A stretch of DNA of 64,000 bases, taken from the NCBI GenBank assembly GCA_029783825.1, contig JAREIK010004330.1:1-64000 (forward strand), in the 5' to 3' direction. Of this stretch, positions 26,311 to 39,000 are shown piece after piece. Positions within the stretch are counted from its first letter, which is position 1. Each line of letters opens with the position of its first letter. The notes under the pieces were generated by a model. The model worked only from the letters and a program-made list of their open reading frames with translations, was not told where the DNA came from and did not search any database. The DNA comes from Sapria himalayana. Taxonomy: Eukaryota; Streptophyta; Magnoliopsida; Malpighiales; Rafflesiaceae. The position numbers and the translations under genes were made by a program.

Positions 26311-29300
26311 TAATATAGGGTTTAGGAGTTTAGTAATTTAAGTATTTAGGTATTTTGTGGTTTATAAGTTTTATTTAAATAATTAAATACAAAAAAAATT
26401 ATTTTTATGATTCTTTTCTCATTTTCAAGGTTATAACCATTGAAAATATTATAATTTTTAATTTTTTTTCAAATGTTAATATAATATTTAATTATAATAA
26501 TCATAAAACTTAAGTATCATGTAAATTAAATATAAATAATTAATTGATCGCTATTATAATACTGATCATAAATTGATTAATAAACTATTATTAATAAGAG
26601 AGATATTAATTAAAATATATTTGCAAAACCTAATACGATTCAAAATCAAGTGAAATATATTACTAAATAATAATTTTTTATTTTTAAATTTTTGATTCTT
26701 TTTATAAGCTTATAAATTTTTTTGATGAAGATAAATTATTTAAATTATATTTGTATCATTCATAATTTTAGTTTGCAATTAATATTTCTATAAAAATAAA
26801 CTAATAAATAATTAAAATGAATATTAAAATTATAATGAAAACAAATAAAAATGAATTTATGATTAATTATTTAGGGTATACCGGCTTAATGGTTTAAGTA
26901 TTATGAGTTTAGGAGTTTAGTAATTTAAGTGTTTAGGCATTTAGTAGTTTATATGTTTTATTTAAATAATGAAATAACAAAAAATTATTTTTCAAATTTT
27001 TTATCAATTTTGAAGGTTATAACCTTAATAAATATAATAATTTTTTAAATTTTTTTCAAATGTGAATATAATATTTAGTTATAATAAACATAATTATTAT
27101 ATATCATGTAAATTAAAAATAAACAATTTTATTGATAGATATTAATAACTAAATATAAATATAAATATAACAATGATCAAAAAATAAATTAATAAACTAT
27201 TATTTATTGATAGATATTTATATATTATTTATAAATACTTAAACCTTTAAAGATAGTTTAAATGTTTAAGTATTTAAGGGTTTTGGGGGTTTGGGGGTTA
27301 GGGGTTTAATGATTTAAATGTTTAGGCAATTAGTAGTTTATACGTTTTATATAAACAATAAAATAACATAAAAATTATTTTTGTGATTTTATCTCATTTT
27401 CAAAGATGCTAACCTTTAAAAATATAATAATTTTTAAATTATTTTCAAATGTAAATATAATATTTAGTTATAATAATCTTTATAATTATATATCATGTAA
27501 ATTTAATATAAACAATTTTATTGATAAAAATTCTAATAATGATCAAAAAATAAATTAATAATCTATTATTAATAAGATAGATATCAATTAAAATATAATT
27601 ACTAAACCTAAAATGATTCAAAAGCAAAGCAAAATATCTTACGATATAATAATTTTTTGTTTTGAAAAATTTTTTTCTTTTAAAAAGTTTATCTATAATT
27701 TTTGATGAAAATAATTAAATAAATTATTCTTGTCTAGCTCAATTTATGTTGTAATTAATATTTGTAAATAATTAAACAAATAAATAATTAAAATGAATAT
27801 TTAAATTATAATGAATAAAAATGAGATTTATTATTTATTATTTAGAGATATTGTTTTAATTTAAATTAGATCTGTCTCACTAATAATTTATTTTGTAATT
27901 AATATTTCTATAAAAAATAAACTGATAAATAATTAAAATAAAATTTAAAATTATACTGAATAAAATTTAAATGAGATTTATGATTTATTATTACTGTATA
28001 CCAGTTTAATGATTTAAGTATTTAAGGTTTTTCATTTAGGATTTTAGTAATTTATGTTTTTAGGATTTTAGTGGTTTATACGTTTTATTTAAAAAATAAA
28101 ATATCAAAAAAAAATTTTATTATTTTTTCTTATTTTCATAAGTTATAACCTTTGAAAATATAATAATATTTAAATTTTTTGAAATGTGAATATAATACTT
28201 AGTATAATAATATTAATAATTATATATCATATAAATTCAATAAACAATTTTATTGAATATATTATAATAATGATCAAAATTAAATTTATAAACTATTGAT
28301 ATTAAAATAGATATTAATTAAAAATAATTACAAAACCCAAATTGGTTCAAAATTATAGTAAAATATATTTATGGATAACAATTTTTAATTTTTAAATTTT
28401 TACTTCTTTTATAAGCATATATATCTTTTAAATTATATTTGTCGCACTCCTAATTTATTTCGTAATAAATATTTCAATATAAATATTTTAATTATAATTA
28501 AAATGTATATTTAAACTAATAAATAATTAAAATGTATATTTAAAACTAATAAATAATTAAAATGTATATTTAAAATTATAATAAATATAATTAAAAATTA
28601 GATTTATTAATTATTAAGTAGTATAAATTATTTTAATGGTTTATGTATTTTGGCATTATGGGTTTAGGAGTTTACTGATTTAACTGTGTATTCATTTAGT
28701 GGTTTATAGGTGTTATTTAAAAAAATATCAAAATTTATTTTTTATATTTTTGATAATTTCAAAGGGTATATCATTTGAAAGTATAATAATTTTTATATTT
28801 TTTTCAAAAGTGAATACTATATTTAGTTATAATAATCATTATATTTATATATCATATAAATTCAATATAAATATTTTTATTGATAAATATTCTAATAATG
28901 ATCAAAAATAAATTAATAATCTATTATTAATAAGATAGATATCAATTTAATTATAATTACAAAACCTAAAATGATTCAGAAATAAGCAAAATATATTACT
29001 ATATAATAATTTTTTGTTTTGAATTTTTTTTTTTAAAAGTTTATCTATATTTTTTTGATGAAAAATAATTATATAAGTTACATTAGTCTAACTCTATTTA
29101 TTCTGTAATTAATAATTATATAAAAATAAATGAATAAATAATTAAAATGAATATTTTAAATTATAATGAAAAAAAATAATATTGAGATTTATATTTATTA
29201 TTTAGGGTTATACCAGTTTAAAATGATTATCTATTTAGGGTTTTCGAGATTTAGGAGTTATTGATTTAAGTAATTAGGCATTTAGTGGTTTATAGTATTT

Positions 29301-29791
29301 ATTTAAACAATGAAATAACAAAAAATTATTTTTGTTATTTTTTCACATTTTCAAAGGTCTAATATTTGAAAATATAATAAATTTAAAATTTTTTTAAAAT
29401 GTGATAAATATTTAGTAAGATTAATTATTATAATATATATAATATAAACTAATTATAAATAATTTTATGATAGATATGATATCAATAATCAAAAAATAAA
29501 TTAATAAACTATTATTAATATGATAGATATAAATTAAAATATAATTACAAAACCTAAAATGATTCAAAATCAAAGTAAAATTTATTACTAAATAATAATT
29601 TTTTGTTTTTAAATTTTTACTTCTATTTATAAGATTATATTTTTTTTATTAAAAGTATATTATTAATTTTATATTTGTCTGACTAATTATTTATTTTATA
29701 ATTAATATTTATATAAAAAATAAACTAATAAATATTTAAAACTTATAATGAATACAAATTAAAATGAGATTAAGATTATTATTGCTGTATA
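26311..29791 (+). repeat. A+T-rich satellite array, block 2a
   Basis: Satellite resumes within the octamer block at about 26311. Headers: K-like at 26325, 26880 and 27270, X/B 27840, C 28620 and D 29205, ending at the header occupied by insert copy 2. From about 27480 to 29790 the order and details match 5990-8207 at an offset near 21.5 kb, including the downstream insert, so this is a long paralogous pair. Locally rearranged sequence with extra 'aaatataaatata' lies at 27150-27260. The 70-residue frame at 28699-28911 is a satellite frame, not a gene. Confidence 0.9.
28490..28577 (+). repeat. Local triplication of a ~30-bp monomer segment
   Basis: The segment containing 'aattaaaatgtatatttaaa' occurs three times in a row, the last two as near-identical 30-31-bp units beginning 'ctaataaataatt'. 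Other monomers have a single copy. It is a recent-looking slippage product. Confidence 0.85.
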
Positions 29792-30370
29792 TCTAATTTA
29801 TTTTTGATAATCTGTTTGTATAATCAAATATTTTTTATTTTTTAATATTTTCTTGTAAGTGCAGGAAAGGAAATATTAAAGGGCCGGGAATGTAGCATAA
29901 CACAATAACGGATGTCTCGCTGACCGGACAGTGGGCAGAAAATTAGAGCAGAGCCTGACCCGTCTCATGATCCAACCTGCTCCGGTTAAATGAACCAAGA
30001 GAATTTTAATATAAATATTTTGTAATTTTATTTTCGGGTGGCTTGTTTTTGGACACATGGAACTATTCATCGTCTCTCTCTCTTCTATCAGGTGCGATTT
30101 ATCTTGACTATTCTATCTGCTACATATTGTAAGACATTTCTGTTGTTTTAATCTATACCGCATAAGCATTTTCTGGTTGATTTAGCTTGTCGTACTGATG
30201 CGACTAGCGAACCACGTTATTTTTGGTGTTTATTCTCATTTTTTGATTCTATCATGGATGGTTGCTGAATTGGGATATATATATTGCTTGTTTTCTTTTG
30301 TTTTCTGTGTTTATGTATCTTAATCTCACTACTGTGGAAGCACAATTGCCAACAATTATTTTATGGTATA
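29787..30370. other. Non-satellite insert, copy 2, with GTATA on both sides
   Basis: A 574-bp sequence (29792-30365) homologous along its whole length to 8208-8773, with scattered substitutions and small indels. GTATA is again present on both sides (29787-29791, 30366-30370) and the flanking monomers are the same subtypes (D to the left, G to the right). The two copies thus arose by duplication of a larger satellite segment after a single insertion. The 64-codon minus-strand frame (29876-30070) has no frame counterpart in copy 1, which argues against coding. Identity unknown. Confidence 0.82.
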
Positions 30371-32369
30371 CCGATATAATGGATCGATTATTTAGGGGTT
30401 TTGTTGTTTTGGAGTTTTAGCAATTTATGTTTTTAGGCATTTAGTAGTATATAGGTTTTTATTTATGTAATAAAAATAAAAATTTTTTTTTTGATTTTTT
30501 TTTAGATTTTCAAAGGTTATAACTTTTAAAAATAAAATAATTTTTAAGATCTTTTGAAATGTGAATACCATATATAATTATATTAATCTTATTAATTATA
30601 TATCATATAAATTCAATATAAATAATTATAATGATAGATATTATAATAAAGATCAAAAATTTAATTAATAAACTATTAATACTAAGATAGATATTCTTTA
30701 AAACATATTTACAAAACCCCAAATTGATTCAAAATTAAAGTAAAATATATTACTGGATAATAATTTTTAATTTTTAAATTTTTACATCTTTTATAAGCAT
30801 ATTATTTTTTTTTTGATTTAAAATAAATTAATTAAAATATATATGTCGCTCTCATAATTTAATTTGTTATAAATATTTCTATAAAATAAACTATAAATAA
30901 TTAAAATGAATATTTAAAAATATAATAAATAGAAATAAAATTAGTTTATTAATTATTAGGTAGTATATAAAGTTTAATGGTTTATATATTTTGGCATTAT
31001 GAGGCTTAGGAGTTTACTAATTTAACTGTGTATGCATTTAGTGGTTTATACGTTTTATTAAAAAATAAAATAATAAAAATTTATTTTTATTATTTTTTGA
31101 TATTTCAAAGGTTATAACCTTTGAAAATATAATAATTTTTAATTTTTTTTAAGTATGAATACAATATTTAGTTATAATAATCATTATATTTATATATCAA
31201 ATAAATTCAATATAAAGAATTTTATTGATAATTATCTAATAATGAACAAAAAATAATTAATAATCTATTTTTAATAAGATAGATATCAATTAAAATATAA
31301 TTACAAAACCTAAAATGATTTCATAAGAAAAGCAAAATATATTACTATATAATAATTTTTTGTTTTGAAATTTTTTTTTCTTTTAAAAAGTTTATCAATA
31401 ATTTTTTGATGAAAAATAATTTATATAAATTATATAGTATAACTCAATTTATTTTGTAATTAATATTTATATATAAATAAACAAATAAATAATTAAAATG
31501 AATATTTAAAATTTTAATGAAAAAAAAAATGAGATTTATTATTTATTATTTAGGGATAACGGTTTAATTTAAATTAGATCTATCTCACTAATAATTTATT
31601 TTTTTATTTATATATCTAGAAAATAAATTGATAAATAATTAAAATAAAAATTTAAAATTATACTGAATAAAAATTAAAATGAGATTTATGGTTATTATTA
31701 ATGTATACTAGTTTAATGATTTAAGAATTTAGAGGTTTTGGTCGTTAGGAGTTAGCGATTTATGTTTTTAGGCTTTTAGTGGTTTATATGTTTTATTTAA
31801 AAAAATAAAATAACAAAAAAAATTTCTATAATTTTTTATCATTTTCATAGGTTATAACATTTGAAAATATAATAATATTTAAAATTTTTTGAAATTTTAA
31901 TACAATATTTTGTGATAATAATATTAATAATTATATATCATATAAATTTAATATAAAGAATTTTATTGATAGATATTATAATAATGATCAAAAATTAAAT
32001 TTATAAACTATTAATATTAAGATAGATATAATTAAAAAAAATATTTACAAAACCGAAATTGATTCAAAATTAAAGTAAATTATATTACTTGATAATAATT
32101 TTTAATTTTTAAATTTATATTTCTTTTATAAGCTTATATTTTTATTAGATAAATAATATATTATTTAAATTATATTTGTCCCACTCATAATTTATTTTGT
32201 AATAAAAATTTCTAAATAAATACACGAATAAATAATTAAAATGAATATTTAAAAATATAATAAATAGCAATAAAAATAGATTTATTAATTATTAAGTAGT
32301 ATTAGCGGTTTAATGGTTTATGTATTTAGGCATTACGGGGTTTAGGAGTTTACTAATTTAACTTTATAT
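30366..32369 (+). repeat. A+T-rich satellite array, block 2b
   Basis: G-type header at 30370, switching in its second half to a C-lineage body. C follows at 30960, X/B at 31555, and a C header at 32295 whose octamer block is interrupted by the hAT element. The C monomer around 31090 retains a 24-bp perfect palindrome core. No gene. Confidence 0.9.
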
Positions 32370-32377
32370 GCACCCAG
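32370..32377 (+). repeat. Left 8-bp target-site duplication of the hAT element
   Basis: GCACCCAG lies directly left of the element and corresponds to GCATTTAG directly right of it (36078-36085). Five of eight bases match, and all three differences are C/T transitions in a row. GCATTTAG is the normal satellite sequence at this point, inside the octamer block. An 8-bp duplication is the hallmark of the hAT superfamily. Confidence 0.7.
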
Positions 32378-32401
32378 TAGGGCTGCTCAAGGGACTGGGA
32401 G
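32378..32401 (+). repeat. Left terminal inverted repeat of the hAT element
   Basis: Begins TAGGGCTGCTCAAGGGA and pairs with the inverted sequence at 36054-36077, with 16 of 24 positions identical. The first five bases match perfectly, in keeping with short, imperfect hAT termini. Confidence 0.8.
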
Positions 32402-33044
32402 ATTCGCGACCCGACCCGAAGTCTTGTCCCGAAAGAATCGGGATTGAGAAAAATCAGTTGACTTTGACTTTTCCAGTCCCATTATGTCAAGTATTTTTTC
32501 TTTTGGGACTGTTCTGGATCTTAAGCAATATCCATCTCGAGAATCGTCCCTTCCTAAAAAACTGATACTAGAACCAGGAATATATATATATATATATATA
32601 TAACATGAAGATGCGACCATTTCCGCTCCTGCCCATCCAATTCCGACCCACCTATTACTGTTTCGACGAGTTCCAAGCCACCTCATGCCATTCCAGCCGT
32701 GTTTAGTTAGGTCCAGCCCTTGTACTTCGCACTTCTGGTTGCCTCCACCGTGTCCCAGTATTGAATTATTATTATGTGTCTCAGTCATTTTGTTGAGTAT
32801 TGGTTGTGGTGTTGTGGTTGGGCCGAATGAGTTGTCTGAATGTGTTATAGCCAGTTTTGTAGAGCTTGCTTGTTTGAAATATTTATATGTATTTATGCTT
32901 GACATATCATATTAATTAATAGCAATGCAGATGGCATAATCTAGCGATAAATGAAAAATATAATAAATTGAAGATGATCACATCTCAAATGATCAAAGTA
33001 CTGGTAAATCCAATCATCATTTTTTCACGAACCCACCTATTATT

Positions 33045-35108
33045 ATGGCAGGTTCTTCAATTCCAATTGTAAAAGAAAGTCTTGGTACATCTGAACCTCA
33101 AGCTCATAAAAAGTATAAGTCTGCTGTTTCGAAAACTTATGAGATATTAATTGATTCAGACGGAAATGAAACTGGTAGGGCAGCTTGTATATGGTGCAGG
33201 AAAGAATACTTGGCAAAAAGTAATCAAGGTACTTCGGGTTTATGGAAATACTTGAGAAAGACTTGTAGAAAATTTCCACACACACAAAAATTAATAGAAG
33301 CTCACAAAGGTAAAGACAAGTCACAATCTTTGTTGAGTTTCACTAAAGGTACTAGTTCAAAGCATAATAAATTAACTTGTGGGAAATTTGATCAACGACT
33401 AGTTAGGGAGGCTTTGGTGAAGATGATCATAAAAGATGAATTGTCATTTTGTTTTGTTGAGAGGGATGAGTTTAAGGAGTTTTGTGAAGTTAGTGTGCCT
33501 CAATTTAAAATTCCATCTTGGCACTCTACATTGAGGGATTGTTTTTCTTTATTTGTGAAGGAAAAGAAGAAATTATTAGATAGCATATTATCTCATTGTT
33601 GTATAGTTTCATTGACTACCGACACATTGGACTAGCATTCAAAATTTGTCTCATATATGTTTGACTGTTCATTTCATTGATTCTCAATGGAATATGCATA
33701 AAAGGCTTTTGAACTTTTGTGTAATTAAAAGTCATTCTGGAGTTAATATTAGAAATGCTATTGAGTTTGCATGAATGAATAGGGTTTGAGAAAGTTGATG
33801 TTCATTACTGTTGACAATGCATCAAATAATGATGTTGCAGTTAAACAATTGCAAAAAAAAGGGTTGTGAAGAAAAGTGTTGTACCTTTGAGAGGCGAGCA
33901 TTTTCATATGAGATGTCGTGCTCATATCCTAAACTTAATTGTCAGAGATGGCATTGCAGTAGTTGAGGGTGCTATTCAAAAAATTAGAGGTGTGGTGAAA
34001 TATGTGAGGAGCAGTCCTAAAAGATTAGATATGTTTAAGTTATGAGTTGAAGAAGCAAACTTGACATATGGAATCTTCATTGCAATTAGATTGTCCTACA
34101 TGATGGAATTCAACTTTTTTGATGCTACAAACTGATATAAAATATCAAAAAGAATTTGATAAGTTGGAGTACAAAGACAAAAGGTTTTTGAAGGAGTTTG
34201 GTTCATACGTTCCAACTGAGAGAGACTAAACAAAAGCCACAATTTTGGCTCGTTTTTTGAAAACTTTTTATGAGGTAAGTTTTGAATTTTCTGGCTCATA
34301 ATATTCTACCTCTAGTGTTTATTTTCCTCAGATTATTCGAATTTTTAAAAAAATTATATTTGTGAAAATAGTAGAGATACAATGGTGTCTGAAATTGGTA
34401 TGAAAATTAGGCATAAATTCAACAAATATTTGGGTTCTCTTCAGTCAACAAATATTATGCTTTTTGTAATTTAAATTCAACAAATATTATGCTTTTTGTA
34501 TGAAAATTAGGCAGTAGTGTTGGATCCTTGATATAAGCTCAAATATCTCAAGGTTAAGTACACTTAGCATTATGGAGAGGAATTGGCTAAATATTTGGTG
34601 AAAAAGGTTATAAATGCTTTAAATGAGATGATGGATGATTATAAAGATTTAAATGAAGATGAATCAAGAGAATATGATTTCTCTTCTACTGTTTTGAAGA
34701 AAAATGATGATTTCTTTGATGGTAGTGATACTTATGTTGATGATTTTTTTTGTTGAATTGGAGAAAGAACAAGAAGTTGCAGCTTTGGAAGAGTCGGATA
34801 GGTACTTGGAGGACAAACTTGAAAAAAATAGAATTGATTTTGATCTTCTATACTGGTTGAAGGTAAATGAGGTTGGGTATCTTTCGTTGGCAAATGTAGC
34901 AAGGGATGTATTTGCTATCCAAGCATCTACTGTGGCCTACTAATCTACATTTAGCAGTGGGGGGAGAACTTTAGATAAATTTAAAAGTTCTTTAACACCT
35001 ATTACAACTGAAGTTCTCATATGTCTACAAGATTGGTTGAGAAGCTCAAACAAACCTATTGAAATTGTAGAATTAGTTCAAGACCTTGATGATAATGAAT
35101 CATGTTAG
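33045..35108 (+). pseudogene. hAT transposase pseudogene (BED-finger / RICESLEEPER-like type)
   Basis: This encoded a hAT-family transposase, a nuclear enzyme that binds the element ends and cuts out and reinserts the element. The span of about 688 codons fits a full-length member. The first 196 codons are open from the ATG at 33045 and include a BED-type zinc finger: Cys48, Cys51, Trp67 and Cys74 are present, but Tyr69 stands where a zinc-binding His is expected. Downstream, in shifted frames, come the family-typical segments TTDT (end of the first frame), TVDNASNND (about 33801-33833), CRAHILNLIVRDG (about 33914-33955) and the C-terminal dimerisation region with ARDVFAIQASTVA and LICLQDWLR (about 34895-35045). 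Disabling changes include a 1-bp insertion near 33624 that creates the stop at 33633, a TAG in place of Trp near 33780, a partial internal duplication at about 34400-34510, and a TAA just after 34940 where family members usually have Glu. It is clearly non-functional. Confidence 0.92.
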
Positions 35109-36053
35109 TATACAAATCTTGTAAATTTTAATTTCACTTTTACTTATTTTATTCATTCAATTTAATAAAAATATGGATCAATTACAATTTTAAGAGGGGT
35201 CACAAGATCCAAATATTCTTCCAACTTTAGTTGGCCAACTAAATTTGGAATGGGTGTATTAAATTTTATAAGGTAATATTTTGTTTTTTTATTACTCTTT
35301 CATCTTACAAATTTATGACTACATGATTAACACGTTTTCATCTTTGGTTGTCCTTCTACAGTGGAGGGAGAAGAGGAGGAGTTGTAGAAGAGATAATTAA
35401 TTGGGTTTGGATTTTCGTTGTTGTCCCGGGAAGGTCCTTTGAAATGATTATTATCATGGTTGTTATTAGTTGTATTTTTTTTGTTATAATAAGCTACCTA
35501 ATTTTAGCAATTGCTTAAGTAGTAATTGATACTACCAATGTTTGTGGTCATCTTTAGCTATTCCTTAATATTTTAAGTAATTATTTAAAAAATGTAGTAT
35601 TGCTATTATGGTTAACTTTCACTCGGCTGAATAGAGCCAACTTGTGAAAAAATAAAGAACCAAATTAAGCACACAACTCGGTCCCATTCTATTTAACATT
35701 TCTATCCTTTTCTGCACATCAATGCTTTTGACAAGGTAATGGAACTCGTTTGTGGTATTCAGCCTATTTGACAAAAAAAAATTGGCCCAATTTGAGTTTG
35801 AAAGATACATAAATAAGGAATGATAAATGGTACAACAAAAGCTTTCGACATGAACTAATTTGGCCGATTTGAAGAAAATAAATTCAAAAAAATGTCCGAA
35901 CTCCGTTCCGTCCCAGAACCATTTTCTCCTACCCAAAATTTTCGATCTCCGTCCCATCCAATCCTGATATTTTCAACCTATGGGATGGGTCTGGATCTTC
36001 AAAAAAAATTTCCGAACTATGGGAAGGGACAATGAGATTTGTAATCCCCATCG

Positions 36054-36077
36054 CGTCCCATCCCATGAAAACCCCTA
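36054..36077 (-). repeat. Right terminal inverted repeat of the hAT element
   Basis: Reads TAGGGGTTTTCATGGGA inward on the minus strand. It is followed directly by the right target duplication GCATTTAG (36078-36085), which is intact satellite sequence. Confidence 0.8.
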
Positions 36078-39000
36078 GCATTTAGTGGTTTATAGGTTTT
36101 ATTTAAAAAATAAAATAACAAAAAAAATTTTTTAATTATTTTTTGATATTTTCTAAGGTTATAACCGTTGAAAATATAATAATTTTTAAATTTTTTTCAA
36201 AAGTGAATAAATATTTATTTATAATTATCATAATAATTATATATCATATAAATTCAATATAAATAATTTTATAGATAGATATTCTAATAATTATCAAAAA
36301 ATAAATTAAAAATCTATTATGAATAATATTGATATTACTTAAAATATAAAATCAAAACCTAAAATGATTCAAAAGCAAAGCAAAATAGATTACGTAATAA
36401 TAATTATTTGTTTTTAAATTTTATTCTTTTTATAAGCTTATCTATTTTTTGATGAAAAATAATTTTTATAAATTATATTTTTATCATAATTTATTTTATA
36501 ATTAATATATATATATAAATAAAAAACTAAACAATCAAAATGAATTTTTTTATTTATAATGAAAACAAATAAAAATGAGATTTATTAATTATTATTTAGG
36601 GTCAACCCATTTAAATGAATATCTAATAGGGGTATCGGGATTTTGTAGTTTAGTTATTTAAGTGTTTAGGAATTTAGTGATTTATAGGTTTTATTTAAAC
36701 AATGAAATAATAAAAAATATTTTTTTAGTTTTTTCACATGTTGAATGGTTATAATCTTTAAAAATATAATAATTTTAAATTTTTTTTCAAAAGTGATTAC
36801 AATATTTAGCTATAATAATTATTAAATCTATATATAATATAAATTAAATATAAATATTTTTATTGATAAATATTCTAATAATTATCAAAAAATAAATTAA
36901 TAATCTATTATTAATATGTTAGATATCAATTAAAATATAATTACAAAACATAAATTGATTCAGAAACAAAGTAAAATATATTACTATATATTAATTTTTT
37001 GTTTTTATTTTTTTTTTCTTTTAATAAGTTTATCTATATTTTTTTGTTGAAAAATAATTTATATAAATTATATTTCTATAACTTATAATTTATTTTGTAA
37101 TTACTATTTATATAAAAATAAACAAATAAATAATTAAAATGAATATTTAAAATTATAATGAAAAAAATAAAAATGAGATTTATTATTTATTATTTATTAT
37201 TTAAGATATACATGTTTAATAAAATTTATTTATTTAGGGTTTTAGAGATTTAGAAGTTATTGTTTAAGTATTTAGGCAAATAATGGTTTTTATTATTAAT
37301 GTATACCACATTAATAGTTTAAGTATTTAGAAGTTTTGTCGTTTAGGAGTTTCGCTTTTTATGTTTTTAGGAATTTAGTGGTTTATAGGTTTTATTAAAA
37401 CAATAAAATAAAAAATAAATTTGTAATTTTTTCTCATTTTCATAGGTTATATCCTTTGAAAATATAATAATATTTAAAATTTTTTGAAATGTGAATACAA
37501 TATTAAGTTATGATAATTTTAATAATTATATATCATATAAATTCATTATAAACAATTTTATTGTTAGATATTATAATAATGATCAAAAATTAAATTAATA
37601 AACTATTAATAATAAGATTGATATTAATTAAAAAATATTTATAAAACCCAAATTGATTCAAAATTAAAGTAAAAAATATTATTAGATAATAATTTTTTAT
37701 TTTTAAATTTTACTTCTTTTATTAGCGTATATATTTTTTTGTTAAAAAATAAATTATTTAAATTATATTAGTTACACTCATAATTTATTTTGTAATAAAT
37801 ATTTTTATAAAAATAAATTTATAAATAATTAAAATAAATATTTAAAATAATAATAAATTAAAAATAAAATTAGATTTTTTAATTATTAAGTAGCATATAG
37901 CGGTTTAATTGTTTATGTATTTAGGCATTACGGGCCTTAAAAGTTTATTGATTTTAATGTGTATGCATTTAGTGTTTTATAGGTTTTATTTAAAAATTAA
38001 AATAACAAAATATTTATTTTTATTATTTTTTGATATTTTCAAAGGTTATAACCTTTGAAAATAAAATAACTTTTAAATTTTTTTGAAAAGTGAGTTCAAT
38101 ATTTAGTTATAATAATCATTATATTTATATATCATATAAATTCAATATAAACAATTTTATTGATAAAAATTATAATAATGATCAAAAAATAAATTAATAA
38201 TCTATTATTAATAAGATAGATATCGATTAAAATATAATAAAAAAACCTTAAATGATTCAGAAGAAATCAAAATATATTACTATATAATAATTTGTTGTTT
38301 TGAAATTTTTTTTTCTTTTAAAAAGTTTATCCATATTTTTTTGATGAAAATTAATTTATATAAATTATAGTTGTCTAACTCATAATTTATTTATTAATTA
38401 ATATTTATATAAAAATAAACTAATAATTAATTAAAATGAATCTTTACAATTATAATGAAAAAAATAATATTGAGATTTAATCTTTATTATTTGGGTATAC
38501 CAATCTAATTTAAATTAGATCTATCTCACTAATAATTTATTTTATAATTAATATTTCTATATAAATAAACTCATAAATAATTAAAATAAAATTTAAAATT
38601 ATACTGAATAAAAATTAAAAAGAGATTTATGAATTATTATTAATGTATACCATGTTAATCTAGATATTATAATAATGTTCAAAAAAGATTTAATAAACTA
38701 TTATTAATAAGATAGATATTATTTAAAATATATTTGCATAATCTAAATGTATTCAAAATCAAAGTAAAATATATTACTATATAATAATTTTTTTTAATGT
38801 TTGCTTTTTTTATAAGTTTATATTTTTGTTTTTAAAATAAATTATTTAAGCTTATATTTGTCTTACTCATAATTTATTTTGTAATTTATAATTCTATAAT
38901 AATAAAGTAATAAATAATTAAAATGAATATTTAAAATTATAATGAATACAAATAAAATTGGGATTTATTATTTATTATTTATTATTCAGGAAATACCGGT

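Larger units (their letters stand above)
32378..36077 (+). mobile_element. Decayed hAT-superfamily DNA transposon, 3.7 kb
   Basis: A full-length but inactive hAT element of 3,700 bp. The ends are imperfect inverted repeats: TAGGGCTGCTCAAGGGA at the left, and TAGGGGTTTTCATGGGA read inward from the right (16 of the first 24 bases match). Outside them lies an imperfect 8-bp duplication. The interior carries one transposase pseudogene on the + strand (33045-35108). A (TA)n run lies near 32580-32602. Both subterminal zones are G+C-richer and carry GTCCC/GGGAC motifs, five in each by my count, which may be transposase-binding repeats. The element sits in the octamer block of a C-type satellite monomer, whose normal sequence continues on both sides, so it inserted after the array formed. 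Confidence 0.9.

Noticed and set aside
30361..30960. Full paralogy of 8775-9350 with 30370-30960
   Set aside because: The two agree only in the G-type first half (to about 30650). The second half of the later copy belongs to the C-lineage body, so the paralogous segment ends there.
32387..32905. A 172-codon minus-strand frame at the left end of the hAT element, and a similar 112-codon one at 35619-35957
   Set aside because: Both lie in the non-coding subterminal zones opposite the transposase strand and contain no recognisable motif; the left one reads through the (TA)n run.
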